Shown: one piece after another, positions 16,197 to 25,500 of the stretch
Numbering within the stretch: the stretch's first letter is position 1
Layout of the letters: each line of letters starts with the position of its first letter
From: Devosia sp. A16
GTDB taxonomy: Bacteria; Pseudomonadota; Alphaproteobacteria; Rhizobiales; Devosiaceae
Assembly (NCBI RefSeq): GCF_001402915.1
Contig: NZ_CP012945.1
Span: 2,147,501 to 2,211,500 of the forward strand
DNA: 64,000 nucleotides
Reading direction: 5' to 3'
Made by a program: the position numbers and the translations under genes
Notes under the pieces: model-generated
Database searches by the model: none
Told to the model about the DNA's origin: nothing
What the model saw: only the letters and a program-made list of their open reading frames with translations

Positions 16197-16286
16197 AAAA
16201 CAGAAAGGCGCTCAACCCGTTAGGGGAGCGCCTTTCATTGGCTGGGACCAGGTCGCCGGGAGGGACAGCGCCCCGATCCAACCGTT
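16197..16286 (-). ncRNA. candidate ~90-nt small RNA with own promoter and terminator
   Basis: On the minus strand a -35-like TTGAAA (16321-16316) and -10-like CATATA (16298-16293) are separated by exactly 17 bases, predicting a start near 16286. The transcript would contain an anti-Shine-Dalgarno-like GTCCCTCCC (complement of 16258-16266) and end in a 10-bp hairpin (GAAAGGCGCT/AGCGCCTTTC, 16236-16203) followed by TGTTTTC. That is a complete small-RNA layout in an intergenic gap. The family is not recognised. Alternatively the hairpin is just the terminator of the serine hydrolase gene upstream. Confidence 0.5.
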
Positions 16287-16292
16287 GACCGA

Positions 16293-16321
16293 TATATGTG
16301 AACCCGGTTTCAGGGTTTCAA
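16293..16321 (-). promoter_or_regulatory. predicted promoter of the candidate small RNA
   Basis: TTGAAA, a 17-base spacer and CATATA on the minus strand, in a gap downstream of the serine hydrolase stop codon and about 140 bases before the kinase start. It fits the housekeeping sigma consensus moderately well. Confidence 0.45.
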
Positions 16322-16336
16322 GGGGTCGACTTTCGC

Positions 16337-17716
16337 TTATCCGTCGATCCGCTTTGCCGGCTGGCTTAAGCCATTCTGGTGCAGCGTCAGGCTCGTCGTC
16401 CGGCCGTCCGGGCCCAGCTCGAAGCTCAGTTGCGCGTCGACCGCCTTGTAGAAGAACGTCGTCTCGGTCTCGGCAAACACCGGCAGCTTCTGCTGCCCCG
16501 TCGCCTGCACGAACAGCGCGTCGCCTTCGCGCGTCACCTCGAGGACGAAGGCGGGCGTCAGCGCATACCTGCCGACATAACGGTCGAGCAGCGCCGGATC
16601 GAGCGCCACCGGCTGGCGCAGCTTCGGCATCGCGGCGAGCGGCAGGTTATCGGCGAGGATGTGAAAGCCGATATCCTCGATCCCCACCGTACTCGCCATG
16701 TTGGAGAGCACCACCACGCCCTTGCGGCTCTGCCGATCGTAGCCGACGAAGGCGTTGTAGCCGCCGGTCATGCCGTTGTGCCAGGCGATCTCGCCCTTGG
16801 GATGGGCGAGCGTGAACCAGCCCAGCCCGACCTTGCCGCCGTTCGCATCGGACGGCCGGGTGCGCTCCAGCATGAGCGCAAAGGCCGGATCGAGCGGGGT
16901 GGAAACCGCTCCGCTGGCCGCGGCAATGAATTTGCTGACATCGGCAACGGTCGAGCGCAACGCGCCGGCGCCGGCAAACACCTCGAGATCCCAGTTGCTC
17001 ACCGGGTTGCGCGCCGCATCGTGGCCGCTCGCCAGCCGCTGCCTGAGTTCGGGCGTCGTGGTCAACGCCGTTTCGGTCATCTTCAGCGGTGTGAAGATCC
17101 GCTCTTCGAGCAGGCTGGCGTAGTCCTTGCCGGTGACCTGCTCGACCGCCTCTGCCACCAACGCGAGGCCGATATTGGAGTATTCGAACTCTGTGCCGAT
17201 ATCGCGCGGCACCTGGTAGCTCTCGAGGAAGGCCCGGAGCGGCTCGGCGCCATAGCCGGCATACGGGTTGGCGGGGTTGCCGACCCCCAGATCGGGCGGC
17301 ACCGGCGGCAGGCCGGACGAATGCGTCACGAGGTCGAAGGCGGTGATCTGCCGGCCGCCGCGCTCCGGCAGCGCCGTGCCCCGGGGCAAGTAGTTCACGA
17401 TCGGCGCATCGAGGTCGATCGTGCCGGCCAGCACCTCCTGGGCGAGCAGCACATTGGTGAACAGTTTGGTCACCGAGCCGATCTCGAACACGGTGTGTTC
17501 GTCGATCCCGCCAGTGGCGCCCAGTTGCGGCTGGCCATGGAAGACAAAGCGCGGCGCGCCGTTCTCGATCACCGCGACGGCAATGCCGACATTCTGTTCG
17601 GCGGCATCGATCCGCTCGACCAGGATCTCAGCGATCGCCGCGTTGCTCGGGCTTTGCGCCAGCGCAGCGCTGGTCGGGAGCAAGGTGGCGGCGAGTGCGG
17701 TCAGTACGGCTTTCAT
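16337..17716 (-). CDS. serine hydrolase, class C beta-lactamase / DD-peptidase fold
   Basis: 459 residues from the ATG at 17716 (GGAGG just upstream on the minus strand; an earlier frame start at 17728 lacks this). Residues 1-21 form a signal peptide ending ALAQ, so the product is periplasmic. The active-site motifs are Ser81-x-x-Lys84 (GSVTK), Tyr179-x-Asn181 (YSN) and His313-Asn-Gly315 (HNG) in place of KTG. The last ~100 residues form an extra lipocalin-like domain typical of esterase EstB/Pab87-like proteins. Peptidase or esterase action is more likely than beta-lactam resistance. Confidence 0.88.
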   Translation of the reverse strand: MKAVLTALAATLLPTSAALAQSPSNAAIAEILVERIDAAEQNVGIAVAVIENGAPRFVFHGQPQLGATGGIDEHTVFEIGSVTKLFTNVLLAQEVLAGTIDLDAPIVNYLPRGTALPERGGRQITAFDLVTHSSGLPPVPPDLGVGNPANPYAGYGAEPLRAFLESYQVPRDIGTEFEYSNIGLALVAEAVEQVTGKDYASLLEERIFTPLKMTETALTTTPELRQRLASGHDAARNPVSNWDLEVFAGAGALRSTVADVSKFIAAASGAVSTPLDPAFALMLERTRPSDANGGKVGLGWFTLAHPKGEIAWHNGMTGGYNAFVGYDRQSRKGVVVLSNMASTVGIEDIGFHILADNLPLAAMPKLRQPVALDPALLDRYVGRYALTPAFVLEVTREGDALFVQATGQQKLPVFAETETTFFYKAVDAQLSFELGPDGRTTSLTLHQNGLSQPAKRIDG

Positions 17717-17806
17717 CCGGTCCTCCAAGGTGAGCCCCCGATATGGGACTCACAATTGGAGCGACAAGCATTGCGCCAGGATGACCTGGGCAAGTTGCCG
17801 GCGCGG

Positions 17807-18340
17807 CTACTTCGCGGCCTTGGCCCGCTCGATCGATTCGAGGATCACCTGGCGGGCATCGTCGACGCCGCCGAGCTTTTCGATCTTGGCCCATTTGCCC
17901 GGCTCGAGATCCTTGTAGTGGGTGAAGAAGTGCTTCACCCGCTCGAGCTGGATCGGCTGCATGTCGGTGATGTCGTTGATCCCGTCATACATCTTGGTGA
18001 GCTTCGACACCGGCACCGCGAGGATCTTCTCGTCCTTGCCGCCGTCGTCTTCCATGAACAGCACGCCGAACGGCCGGCAGCGCACCACCGCGCCCGGCAC
18101 CAGCGGTCGCGAGTTCATCACGATCACGTCGAGCGGATCGCCGTCGCCGCACAGGGTATGCGGCACGAAGCCGTAATTGCCCGGATAGCGCATCGGCGTA
18201 TAGAGGAAGCGGTCGACGAACAGCGCCCCCGAGGCCTTGTCGATCTCGTATTTGATCGGCTCGCCGCCCAGTGGCACCTCGATGATCACGTTGAGGTCGT
18301 CGGGGGGATTCTTCCCGATCGGGATCGCGTCGATATTCAT
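17807..18340 (-). CDS. ppa: soluble inorganic pyrophosphatase (family I)
   Basis: 177 residues. The metal- and phosphate-binding blocks are intact: [16 protein letters not shown], the [22 protein letters not shown] region (cited as YGFVPHT and DGDPLDVIV), and [14 protein letters not shown]. The enzyme hydrolyses PPi to two phosphates in the cytoplasm. The window therefore codes for both soluble and membrane (hppA) pyrophosphatases, about 12 kb apart. It is a single gene with a short leader. Length is normal for the family. Confidence 0.97.
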   Translation of the reverse strand: MNIDAIPIGKNPPDDLNVIIEVPLGGEPIKYEIDKASGALFVDRFLYTPMRYPGNYGFVPHTLCGDGDPLDVIVMNSRPLVPGAVVRCRPFGVLFMEDDGGKDEKILAVPVSKLTKMYDGINDITDMQPIQLERVKHFFTHYKDLEPGKWAKIEKLGGVDDARQVILESIERAKAAK

Positions 18341-18445
18341 TGGGTCTGCCTTAGCGTGTAACTGGGCGGGTTGTGGCCCATCCGAGGCCATGATTGCAAG
18401 GCATACGAATGCGCGGGGGGCATGCAGCCTTAAGGAGGATTTGCC

Positions 18446-19018
18446 GTGATCGACCGGGTTTTCGCCAGTGCGCTTTATGTCGCCGTCGGGCTTTGGCTCG
18501 CCGCACCGGCCATGGCCCAGCAGATCGAATCGAGCGAGACCGGGCTCGATCTCAACCTCGACTGCACGGTGATGCAGTCGGACGATTTCGGCTCCACCTG
18601 GGCCTGTCCCGGCCTCAAGGGCATGCCGGTGATGGTGTCCGAGAGCGACCTCAGGATGGCCGTCTCCTATGGCCTCGACTCGACCGCGGAGAAGGCCGCC
18701 AAGCAGCGGCTGCCGCCGCCCAACCGGCTGGGCGACAAGATCGAATGGCGCGTCTCCAATGCCGACGGCTACTGGAAGCCCTTCGCCTCGATCCTGCGTT
18801 TCTTCACCAAGGGCGAGGACGGCAAGCCCGAGGGCGAGGTGCTGGTGGTGACCCGGATCAGCCCCGGCGCCACCTGCCACATCGCCTATGTCGATGCGCT
18901 CGCCAACTCGGATGCCGAGGCTCTGGCGCGAAAAGCTGCCGATGACAAAGCCAAGGATTTCGACTGCGAGACGGGTGAGCCGGAATTTGTGGGGAAGTTC
19001 GAGGCGTGGAAGCGTTAG
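18446..19018 (+). CDS. secreted hypothetical protein
   Basis: 190 residues starting with GTG at 18446, supported by an excellent ribosome site (AAGGAGG, ending 7 bases before the start). The first 24 residues form a signal peptide ending PAMAQ. The mature part has three or four Cys ([25 protein letters not shown]), a spacing that suggests two periplasmic disulfides. No family is recognised. It is transcribed divergently from ppa, with a gap of about 100 bases. Nothing in the context indicates a role. Confidence 0.8.
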   Translation: MIDRVFASALYVAVGLWLAAPAMAQQIESSETGLDLNLDCTVMQSDDFGSTWACPGLKGMPVMVSESDLRMAVSYGLDSTAEKAAKQRLPPPNRLGDKIEWRVSNADGYWKPFASILRFFTKGEDGKPEGEVLVVTRISPGATCHIAYVDALANSDAEALARKAADDKAKDFDCETGEPEFVGKFEAWKR

Positions 19019-19049
19019 CGCTACCTTGATTTTCGACCATCCGGGCTTT

Positions 19050-19131
19050 CCCCTCATCCGGCGCTACGCGCCACCTTCTCCCCGTCGGGGAGAGGGTGGA
19101 TCGGCCGCAAGGCCGAGACGGGTGAGGGGGT
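19050..19131. repeat. intergenic palindromic element, copy 5
   Basis: CCCCTCATCCGGCGC, an inner CTTCTCCCC...GGGGAGAGGG stem, a GGCCGCAAGGCC hairpin and a closing GGGTGAGGGGG. It lies in the convergent gap between the secreted protein and ybjQ-like genes. Confidence 0.75.
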
Positions 19132-19154
19132 TGGCGGCCGCCGAGCTATCCGCC

Positions 19155-19472
19155 CTACAGCCGCACCGCAGTACCCGACACCGAGACCATCAGCATCGAG
19201 CCGGCCTGGCCGACCACTTCGTAGTCGATGTCGACCGCCACCACCGCATCGGCGCCCAGCCGCTTTGCCTCGGCGCGCAGCTCGTCGAATGCCGCATTGC
19301 GCGCGTCCCGGAGCGCGCCTTCATAGGCGCCGGCCCGGCCGCCGACGATGTCGCGGATGCCGGCGAACAGGTCCTTGAAGATATTGGCGCCGACGATCAC
19401 TTCGCCGGTGACGATCCCCAGGTAATCGCGAATCGGCCGCCCCTCGAGCGTCGGCGTGGTCGAGATGATCAT
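19155..19472 (-). CDS. YbjQ family (UPF0145) protein
   Basis: 105 residues, full family length. The signature [22 protein letters not shown], cited as [17 protein letters not shown], and the C-terminal [17 protein letters not shown] identify the YbjQ heavy-metal-binding-domain fold. It forms pentamers in known structures, and its function is not established. It follows a TerB-like gene by three bases, so the two are translated from one mRNA. Confidence 0.93.
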   Translation of the reverse strand: MIISTTPTLEGRPIRDYLGIVTGEVIVGANIFKDLFAGIRDIVGGRAGAYEGALRDARNAAFDELRAEAKRLGADAVVAVDIDYEVVGQAGSMLMVSVSGTAVRL

Positions 19473-19475
19473 CGG

Positions 19476-19907
19476 TCAGGCCCGCGCCATCTGGTTGCGC
19501 AGCACGGTGCGGTCGCGCGACGACACGCCGATCAGCTCGGCAATGCGCCACACCATGTTGTCCTCGAGCTCGTGGTTGCGCTTGTCGGCGAACACCACCT
19601 GCCACATCATCCGGATGATCTCGAGCTTTTCGCCGTCGTCGAGCGAGCTGAGCGCCGAGGTGAAGCGATAGAAATCCACCGATTCCTGGTCGCGCTTGGT
19701 CGCTTCGAGGATGAGCTTTTTGACCTCGTCCTCGCCAAGCTCGTAGTAATCCATCAGCGTGCCCTCGACCGCCTGCCGTTCGGCCTCACTGATCTGCCCG
19801 TCGATCGCCGCCAGATGCACCAGCAATGCCGCTACCGCCAGTTTCGGCTCCATGGAGAGCACGGTGGCATCGGGTCTCTGGAAGATGGAGCGCAGCGCTT
19901 CGAACAT
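19476..19907 (-). CDS. TerB-like tellurite-resistance family protein
   Basis: 143 residues from the ATG at 19907; an in-frame GTG or ATG further upstream would add an uncharacteristic tail. The all-helical TerB fold is indicated by KLAVAALLVHLAAIDGQISEAER and FYRFTSALSSLDDGEKLEIIRMMWQVVFADK, each cited only for its acidic metal-binding helix motifs (DGQISEAE, DDGEKLE). The name reflects homology, not proven tellurite resistance. It forms a two-gene operon with the YbjQ gene. Confidence 0.85.
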   Translation of the reverse strand: MFEALRSIFQRPDATVLSMEPKLAVAALLVHLAAIDGQISEAERQAVEGTLMDYYELGEDEVKKLILEATKRDQESVDFYRFTSALSSLDDGEKLEIIRMMWQVVFADKRNHELEDNMVWRIAELIGVSSRDRTVLRNQMARA

Positions 19908-20042
19908 GGCAGGAATCCTTGGGAGCACGGAACAAAACATAAGCAGTCCTGACCCATCGCGAAAGGGCCGCCATGCCGCAGCGCGAGGATGTGAGCAGAG
20001 CGTGTCCGATTCATCCGGCTTGACTCTCCCTCGGACTCTGGT

Positions 20043-20057
20043 GTTCCCTATTTGTTC
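20043..20057 (+). promoter_or_regulatory. LexA (SOS) box of the imuA-imuB-dnaE2 cassette
   Basis: GTTC-CCTATTT-GTTC, an exact GTTC-N7-GTTC LexA direct repeat, 26 bases before the imuA start. Damage induction of this cassette by LexA is well established in Caulobacter and rhizobia. Confidence 0.92.
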
Positions 20058-20083
20058 TTATTACTGACAACAGGGAGGCTCAG

Positions 20084-20941
20084 ATGCCGGGCCTCGCACG
20101 CCACGATCTCGATGCCCTACGACTGAAAATCGCCGCTCTGGAAAAGCGTCCGCTGCTGGCCGAAGGCGCGGCGATGCTGGCCGAGCGGCTTGGAAAGGCT
20201 GCCAATGATCGCGGCAGCCTTGTCGATCCGCTCGAGCTGCTGGTTGCTCCCCCTGGACTGCTGCACGAGGTGTTTGCCGACGAGCAGCGCCAGAGCGGCG
20301 CGGCGCTCGGCTTCACCTTCGGGCTGGCCCGGCAATTGCTGACCGCCGAGCGACAGGCCGTGCTCTACCTGCAGCTCGCGGGTGAGGGCCAGGAGCTCGG
20401 ACTGCCCTATGGCGCCGGACTCCAGCAGTTCGGCATCGATCCGGCCAACTTGGTGATCGGCCGGGTCGAAACGGTGACCGAACTGCTCTGGGCGATGGAG
20501 GAAGCCATTGCCTGCCGGGCGGTGGCCGGAGTGATCGCCGATCTCGCCAGCCACCCCAAGGCGCTCGATTTCACAGTGTCGCGCCGGCTGAGCCTTCGCG
20601 CCGCGGCGGCCGGAACGTCGGCGTTCCTCCTCCGCTATGGCCGGGGCCGCGAGGCGAGTGCGGCCAAGCTCCGCTGGCGCATCTCGCCGGCCCTGAGCGG
20701 TGAGCTGCCGTTCGACCCGCGTGCCCCCGGCCCCCCACGCTTTCAGATCGAGATCGAGAAAGGCCGCCTCGGCGACAAGACGCAGCGCGCCGAAGGCAAG
20801 ACCATGCTTGTGGACTGGACAGAAAATGGTTTCGTTTCAGTCGAACCCAGACACCGCCCCGCAGCTGCTGTTCACCGAACGGCGCCGCCATCTCGCCCTG
20901 TCGCTGCCCCGCTGGGCCACCGACTGTCTCAAACGGGCTGA
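20084..20941 (+). CDS. imuA: mutagenesis protein ImuA
   Basis: 285 residues. It resembles RecA-like ImuA proteins: a hydrophobic beta-strand core (AVLYLQLAGEGQELGLPYG, LVIGRVETVTELLWAMEEAI and VAGVIADLASHP) without an intact Walker A. In the cassette it works with ImuB and DnaE2 in error-prone lesion bypass. The start has GGGAGG eight bases upstream and follows the LexA box. The 3' end overlaps imuB by about 116 bases, which is unusually long. Confidence 0.9.
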   Translation: MPGLARHDLDALRLKIAALEKRPLLAEGAAMLAERLGKAANDRGSLVDPLELLVAPPGLLHEVFADEQRQSGAALGFTFGLARQLLTAERQAVLYLQLAGEGQELGLPYGAGLQQFGIDPANLVIGRVETVTELLWAMEEAIACRAVAGVIADLASHPKALDFTVSRRLSLRAAAAGTSAFLLRYGRGREASAAKLRWRISPALSGELPFDPRAPGPPRFQIEIEKGRLGDKTQRAEGKTMLVDWTENGFVSVEPRHRPAAAVHRTAPPSRPVAAPLGHRLSQTG

Positions 20942-22544
20942 TCCGGCGCTGGCTGCGTCATCCCGCCCGCTGGCTTTGTGGGAAAAGCAGAAGGGCGCCA
21001 TGCGGCTCGCCGCGGTGGATGCCGCAGCGGCCGCCGCCAACCTGATTTCCGGCCAGAACCTCACCGACGCACGGGCCCTGGTGCCGGAACTCGAGGTGCG
21101 CGAGATCGACCGGGCCTATCTCGAACAGGTCTTTGCCGATTTTGCCGACTGGCATTCCAATGCCAGCCCGATCGTCGCGGTCCATGCCGCCACCGCACCC
21201 TATGGCGATCTGATCCTCGATATCACCGGTGTGGCCCACCTGTTCGGCGGCGAAGCAAAGATGCTCGAGCTGCTGGTCGACCGGTTGCGCCGCCTGGGCT
21301 TCACCGTCTCCGGCGCCATCGCCGATACGATCGGGGCGGCCTGGGCGCTGGCGCATTTTGCGCCCGGCGGCATCGTTCCCAAAGGCGAGACGGAAGCGGC
21401 GCTCGCCAATCTGCCGATCGTCGGCCTGCGGCTCGAGGAGACGCAGGTGGCAGGCCTCAACCAGATGGGGTTGAAGACCATCGGCCAGCTCTATGGCCGG
21501 GATCGGCGGGCGCTGCAGGCCCGTTTCGGCGCTTCGCTGATCGAGCGGCTCGACCAGGCCCTGGGCCGCATCGAAGAGCGGCTCACCCCGCGCCTGCCGG
21601 TGGCCGAATACTATGCCGAGCGCCGTTTCGCCGAGCCCATCGGCTATATGGACGACGTGCTGATGACCGCCCGCGATCTCGCCATCCAGCTCGGCCTCAG
21701 GCTCGAAGCCGAAGGTATCGGGGCCCAGACCTTTCATCTGCTGCTCTACCGGGTCGACCACAAGGTGATGAACCTCACCATCAATGCCGGCCGCGCCACC
21801 CGCGACCCCAACCATATCGCCCAGCTGTTCGTGCACCGCTCGGAGCGGCTCGAGGGCGAATACGACGCCGGCTTCGGCATCGACATGATCCGGCTCGCCG
21901 CCAGCTCGCTGTCCGAGGTGCAAAGCACGCAGCTCGGCGCCTTCGAGGTGCGCGACGGCGCAGCAGATCTCGACCGGCTCTATGATCGGATGACCAGCCG
22001 GCTCGGGCCGCTGGCGCTCACCCGCTCGAAATTCGTCAACACCCATATCCCCGAACGGGCCGCCAAACTCGAGCCGGTGATCGCGGCAACCCCTGATGAT
22101 CCGGAGGCGCTGCCCGATCCGGAACTGCGACGGCCGTTGCGGCTCCTGCCGCATCCGGAGCCGATCAACGTGATGGCGGAGGTGCCGCATGGCCCGCCGA
22201 TGCGGATCATCTGGCGGCGCATCGCCTACCGCATCCTGAGGGCCTCGGGGCCGGAGCGGATCGAAGCCGAATGGTGGCGCTCGGGCAAAAACCTCGAAGT
22301 GCTGGAGCCGCCCGAACGCGGCAACAAGCATCGCGATCCGCGCGACGACCCCAAAACCACCGACAAGCCCAAGCCCCAAGAGCCCGAGCATGTCTCCGCC
22401 CTCGCAGCCTTCGACCCGCTGACCACGGTGCGCGATTATTACGTCATCGAGGACGATGGCGGCCGGCGGTTCTGGATCTTCCGCATCGGGCTCTATGGCG
22501 CCGCCGAGGCGCCGCGCTGGTTCCTGCACGGGTTCTTCGCATGA
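20826..22544 (+). CDS. imuB: ImuB, inactive Y-family polymerase-like adaptor
   Basis: 572 residues if the ATG at 20826 is used; it is the first plausible ATG ahead of the conserved RRRHLALSLPRW. The Y-family fold is present (MRLAAVDAAAAAANL, VAVHAATAPYGDLILDITGVAHLFGG, GLKTIGQLYGRDRRAL), but the catalytic acidic residues of DinB are missing, as known for ImuB. It bridges DnaE2 and ImuA to the beta clamp. The C-terminal part carries HVSALAAFDPLTTVRDYYVIEDDGGRRFW (cited as RDYYVIEDDGGRRFW). The stop overlaps the dnaE2 start. Confidence 0.92.
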   Translation: MVSFQSNPDTAPQLLFTERRRHLALSLPRWATDCLKRADPALAASSRPLALWEKQKGAMRLAAVDAAAAAANLISGQNLTDARALVPELEVREIDRAYLEQVFADFADWHSNASPIVAVHAATAPYGDLILDITGVAHLFGGEAKMLELLVDRLRRLGFTVSGAIADTIGAAWALAHFAPGGIVPKGETEAALANLPIVGLRLEETQVAGLNQMGLKTIGQLYGRDRRALQARFGASLIERLDQALGRIEERLTPRLPVAEYYAERRFAEPIGYMDDVLMTARDLAIQLGLRLEAEGIGAQTFHLLLYRVDHKVMNLTINAGRATRDPNHIAQLFVHRSERLEGEYDAGFGIDMIRLAASSLSEVQSTQLGAFEVRDGAADLDRLYDRMTSRLGPLALTRSKFVNTHIPERAAKLEPVIAATPDDPEALPDPELRRPLRLLPHPEPINVMAEVPHGPPMRIIWRRIAYRILRASGPERIEAEWWRSGKNLEVLEPPERGNKHRDPRDDPKTTDKPKPQEPEHVSALAAFDPLTTVRDYYVIEDDGGRRFWIFRIGLYGAAEAPRWFLHGFFA

Positions 22545-25500
22545 GCCGCCCCGCCTATGCCGAACTGCTGGTGACCTCCAACTTCTCGTTTTTGCGGAGC
22601 GGCTCGCACCCCGAGGAGCTGGTCTCGGCGGCGATCGCCCTGGGGCTGAGCGGCGTCGGCATCTGCGACCGCAACAGCTTTGCCGGCGTGGTGCGCGGCT
22701 ACGTCGCGCATCGCGACCTCAAGGATACGGCGCCGGACTTCCGCTATGTCGTCGGGGTGCGGCTCTGCTTTGCCGACGGCACCCCCGACATCGTCGCCTA
22801 TCCCTCCGACCGCGAGTCCTATGGCCGGCTCTGCCGCATGCTGAGCCGCGGCAACCTGCGCGAGGAAAGCGAGAAGGGCAAATGCGTGCTCCATTTCGCC
22901 GACCTCGAGGAGTTCATCGCCGGCCAGCTGCTGATCCTCCATGCCGACGAAACCCGCTGGGAACACTCGGCTGCGACGCTCGAACGGCTGAGTAAGCTAA
23001 GCCCCGGCAATGTCTGGCTCGCTGCCGCCGTGACCTTCAAGGGCACCGACCGGGCGCGGCTCAACCGGCTGGCCGACATGGCCGCCGGGGCCGGCGTGCC
23101 GCTGCTGGCGGTCAACGACGTGCTCTACCACGAGCCCAACCGCAAGATCGTCCAGGACGTGGTGACCTGCATCCACGAGCACCTGACGCTCGAAACCGCC
23201 GGCCGCCGGCTGCAGCAGAACGCCGAGCGGCACCTGAAGCCGGCGAGCGAGATGGCCCGGCTGTTTGCCGAACATCCCGATGCGATCGCTGAGACGCTGG
23301 TGCTGCTGGGTCGCATAGGCTTCAGCCTCGACCAGCTGAAATACAACTATCCGACCGAAACCATCGGCAATGGCGAGACGGCGCAGGAAACGCTGGAGCG
23401 GCTGACCTGGGAAGGCGCGCACGGACGCTATCCCGACGGCATCCCCGACAGCATCAAGCAGAGCCTGTGGAGCGAGCTCTGCCTTATCGCCTACAAGGGT
23501 TATGCCTCCTACTTCCTCACCGTCGAGGACGTGGTGCGCCATGCCCGGCATACGCTCAAGATCCTCTGCCAGGGGCGCGGCTCGGCCGCCAATTCGGCGG
23601 TCTGCTATTGCCTCGGCATTACCGAGGTCGACCCCACCAAGGTCACCCTGGTGTTCGGCCGGTTCCTCTCGACCGAACGCGACGAGCCGCCCGATATCGA
23701 CGTCGATTTCGAGCACGAGCGGCGCGAAGAGGTGATGCAGTATGTCTACAATAAGTACGGTGGCGAGCGGACCGGCCTCACCGCCACCGTCATCTCCTAT
23801 CGCTCCAAGAGCGCCATTCGCGAAACCGCCAAGGTATTCGGCATTTCCGACGACATCATCGGCGCGCTCAACCAGCTGCACTGGGGCTGGGGCAATGCCG
23901 CCGATCTGAAGGGCATCAGAATGCTGGGGCTCGATCCCGACGATCCGACCCTGACGCAGATGTTCAATGTGGTGCCGGTGCTGAAATCCTTCCCGCGCCA
24001 CCTCAGCCAGCATGTCGGCGGCTTCGTCATCACCCGCGATTCGCTCGAAAGCCTGGTGCCGATCTCGAAAACCGCGATGGAAAGCCGCACCATCGTCGAG
24101 TGGGACAAGGACGATATCGATGCGCTGGGCATCCTCAAGGTCGATATCCTGGCGCTCGGCATGCTCACCTGCCTCCGCCGTTCGTTCGAGCTGCTGCGCC
24201 AGCATTACGATCGCGAGGTCACGCTGCCGCAGCTGATGGCCGAAGAGGCGGAGCCTGAGGTGAAGGCGCCGGTGTACCGGATGACGCATCGCGCCGACAC
24301 TATCGGGGTGTTCCAGATCGAAAGCCGGGCGCAGATGTCGATGTTGCCACGGCTCAAGCCCAAAGAATTCTACGACCTCGTCATCGAAGTCGCGATCGTC
24401 CGCCCTGGCCCGATCCAGGGCGGCATGGTGCATCCCTACCTGAAGCGCCGGCAGGGGCTCGAGCCGGTGGAGGAGATGCCCTCGGCCCTCTACGAGGTGA
24501 TGGCACGTACCCATGGCGTGCCGCTGTTCCAGGAACAGGCGATGCAGATCGCCATCGTCGCTGCGGGCTTCACCCCGGGCGAGGCCGACAAGCTGCGCCG
24601 CGCCATGGCGACCTTCCGGCGCAACGGCACCATCCATACGCTGAAGGACCGGTTCCTCACTGGCATGAAGGCCAATGGCTACGCCGAGGATTTCGCCAGG
24701 CGCTGCTTTGCCCAGATCGAGGGCTTTGGCGATTACGGATTTCCCGAAAGCCATGCCGCCTCGTTCGCCCTGCTCGTCTATGCCTCGTGCTGGATGAAGT
24801 GCCACTACCCCGACGTGTTCGCCTGCGCCCTGCTCAACAGCCAGCCGATGGGGTTTTACGCTCCGGCGCAGATCGTCCGCGATGCCGTCGAGCACGGGGT
24901 CGAGCTGCGGGTGGCCGACGTCAACCGCTCCGACTGGCTGCACGTACTGGAAGACGGCACCCCGGCGCGCCAGCGGATCATGAAGCAGCATGCCGAAATG
25001 CGCGACGATATCCTGTCGACCAAGGCAATCCGCCTCGGCCTCAGGCAGGTGATCGGCCTCAAGCAGGACCATGCCAACCTGATCGTCGCCCGCCGCGGCG
25101 ACGGCTATGCCTCGATCCGCGATCTCTGGGTGCGCACCGGCATTCCAGTGGCGACGCTGGAAAAGCTGGCCGAGGCCGATGCCTTCGGCTCGATGGGGCT
25201 AAGCCGGCGCGAGGCGTTGTGGGTGGTGCGCGGCCTCAACGGCGTGGCGGGCGCCGAACAGTTGCCGCTGTTCTCGATCTCGAAGCGAATCTCGAAACCC
25301 GATGATGCCAACACTGACCTCCCGGTCATGGCTCCCGGAGAGTCGGTGGTGCACGACTACCGCACGCTGTCGCTGTCGCTGAAAGGGCACCCGGTGGGGT
25401 TCCTGCGGCCCGAACTCGACCGGCGCGGCACGCTTCGCTGCGCCGACCTGATCGACAGGCCCAACGGCGCCATCGTGGAGACCGCCGGCCTGGTGCTGGT

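Noticed and set aside
16337-17716. Beta-lactam-resistance gene
   Set aside because: The third motif is HNG and a C-terminal lipocalin-like domain is present, pointing to a peptidase/esterase of the family rather than AmpC.
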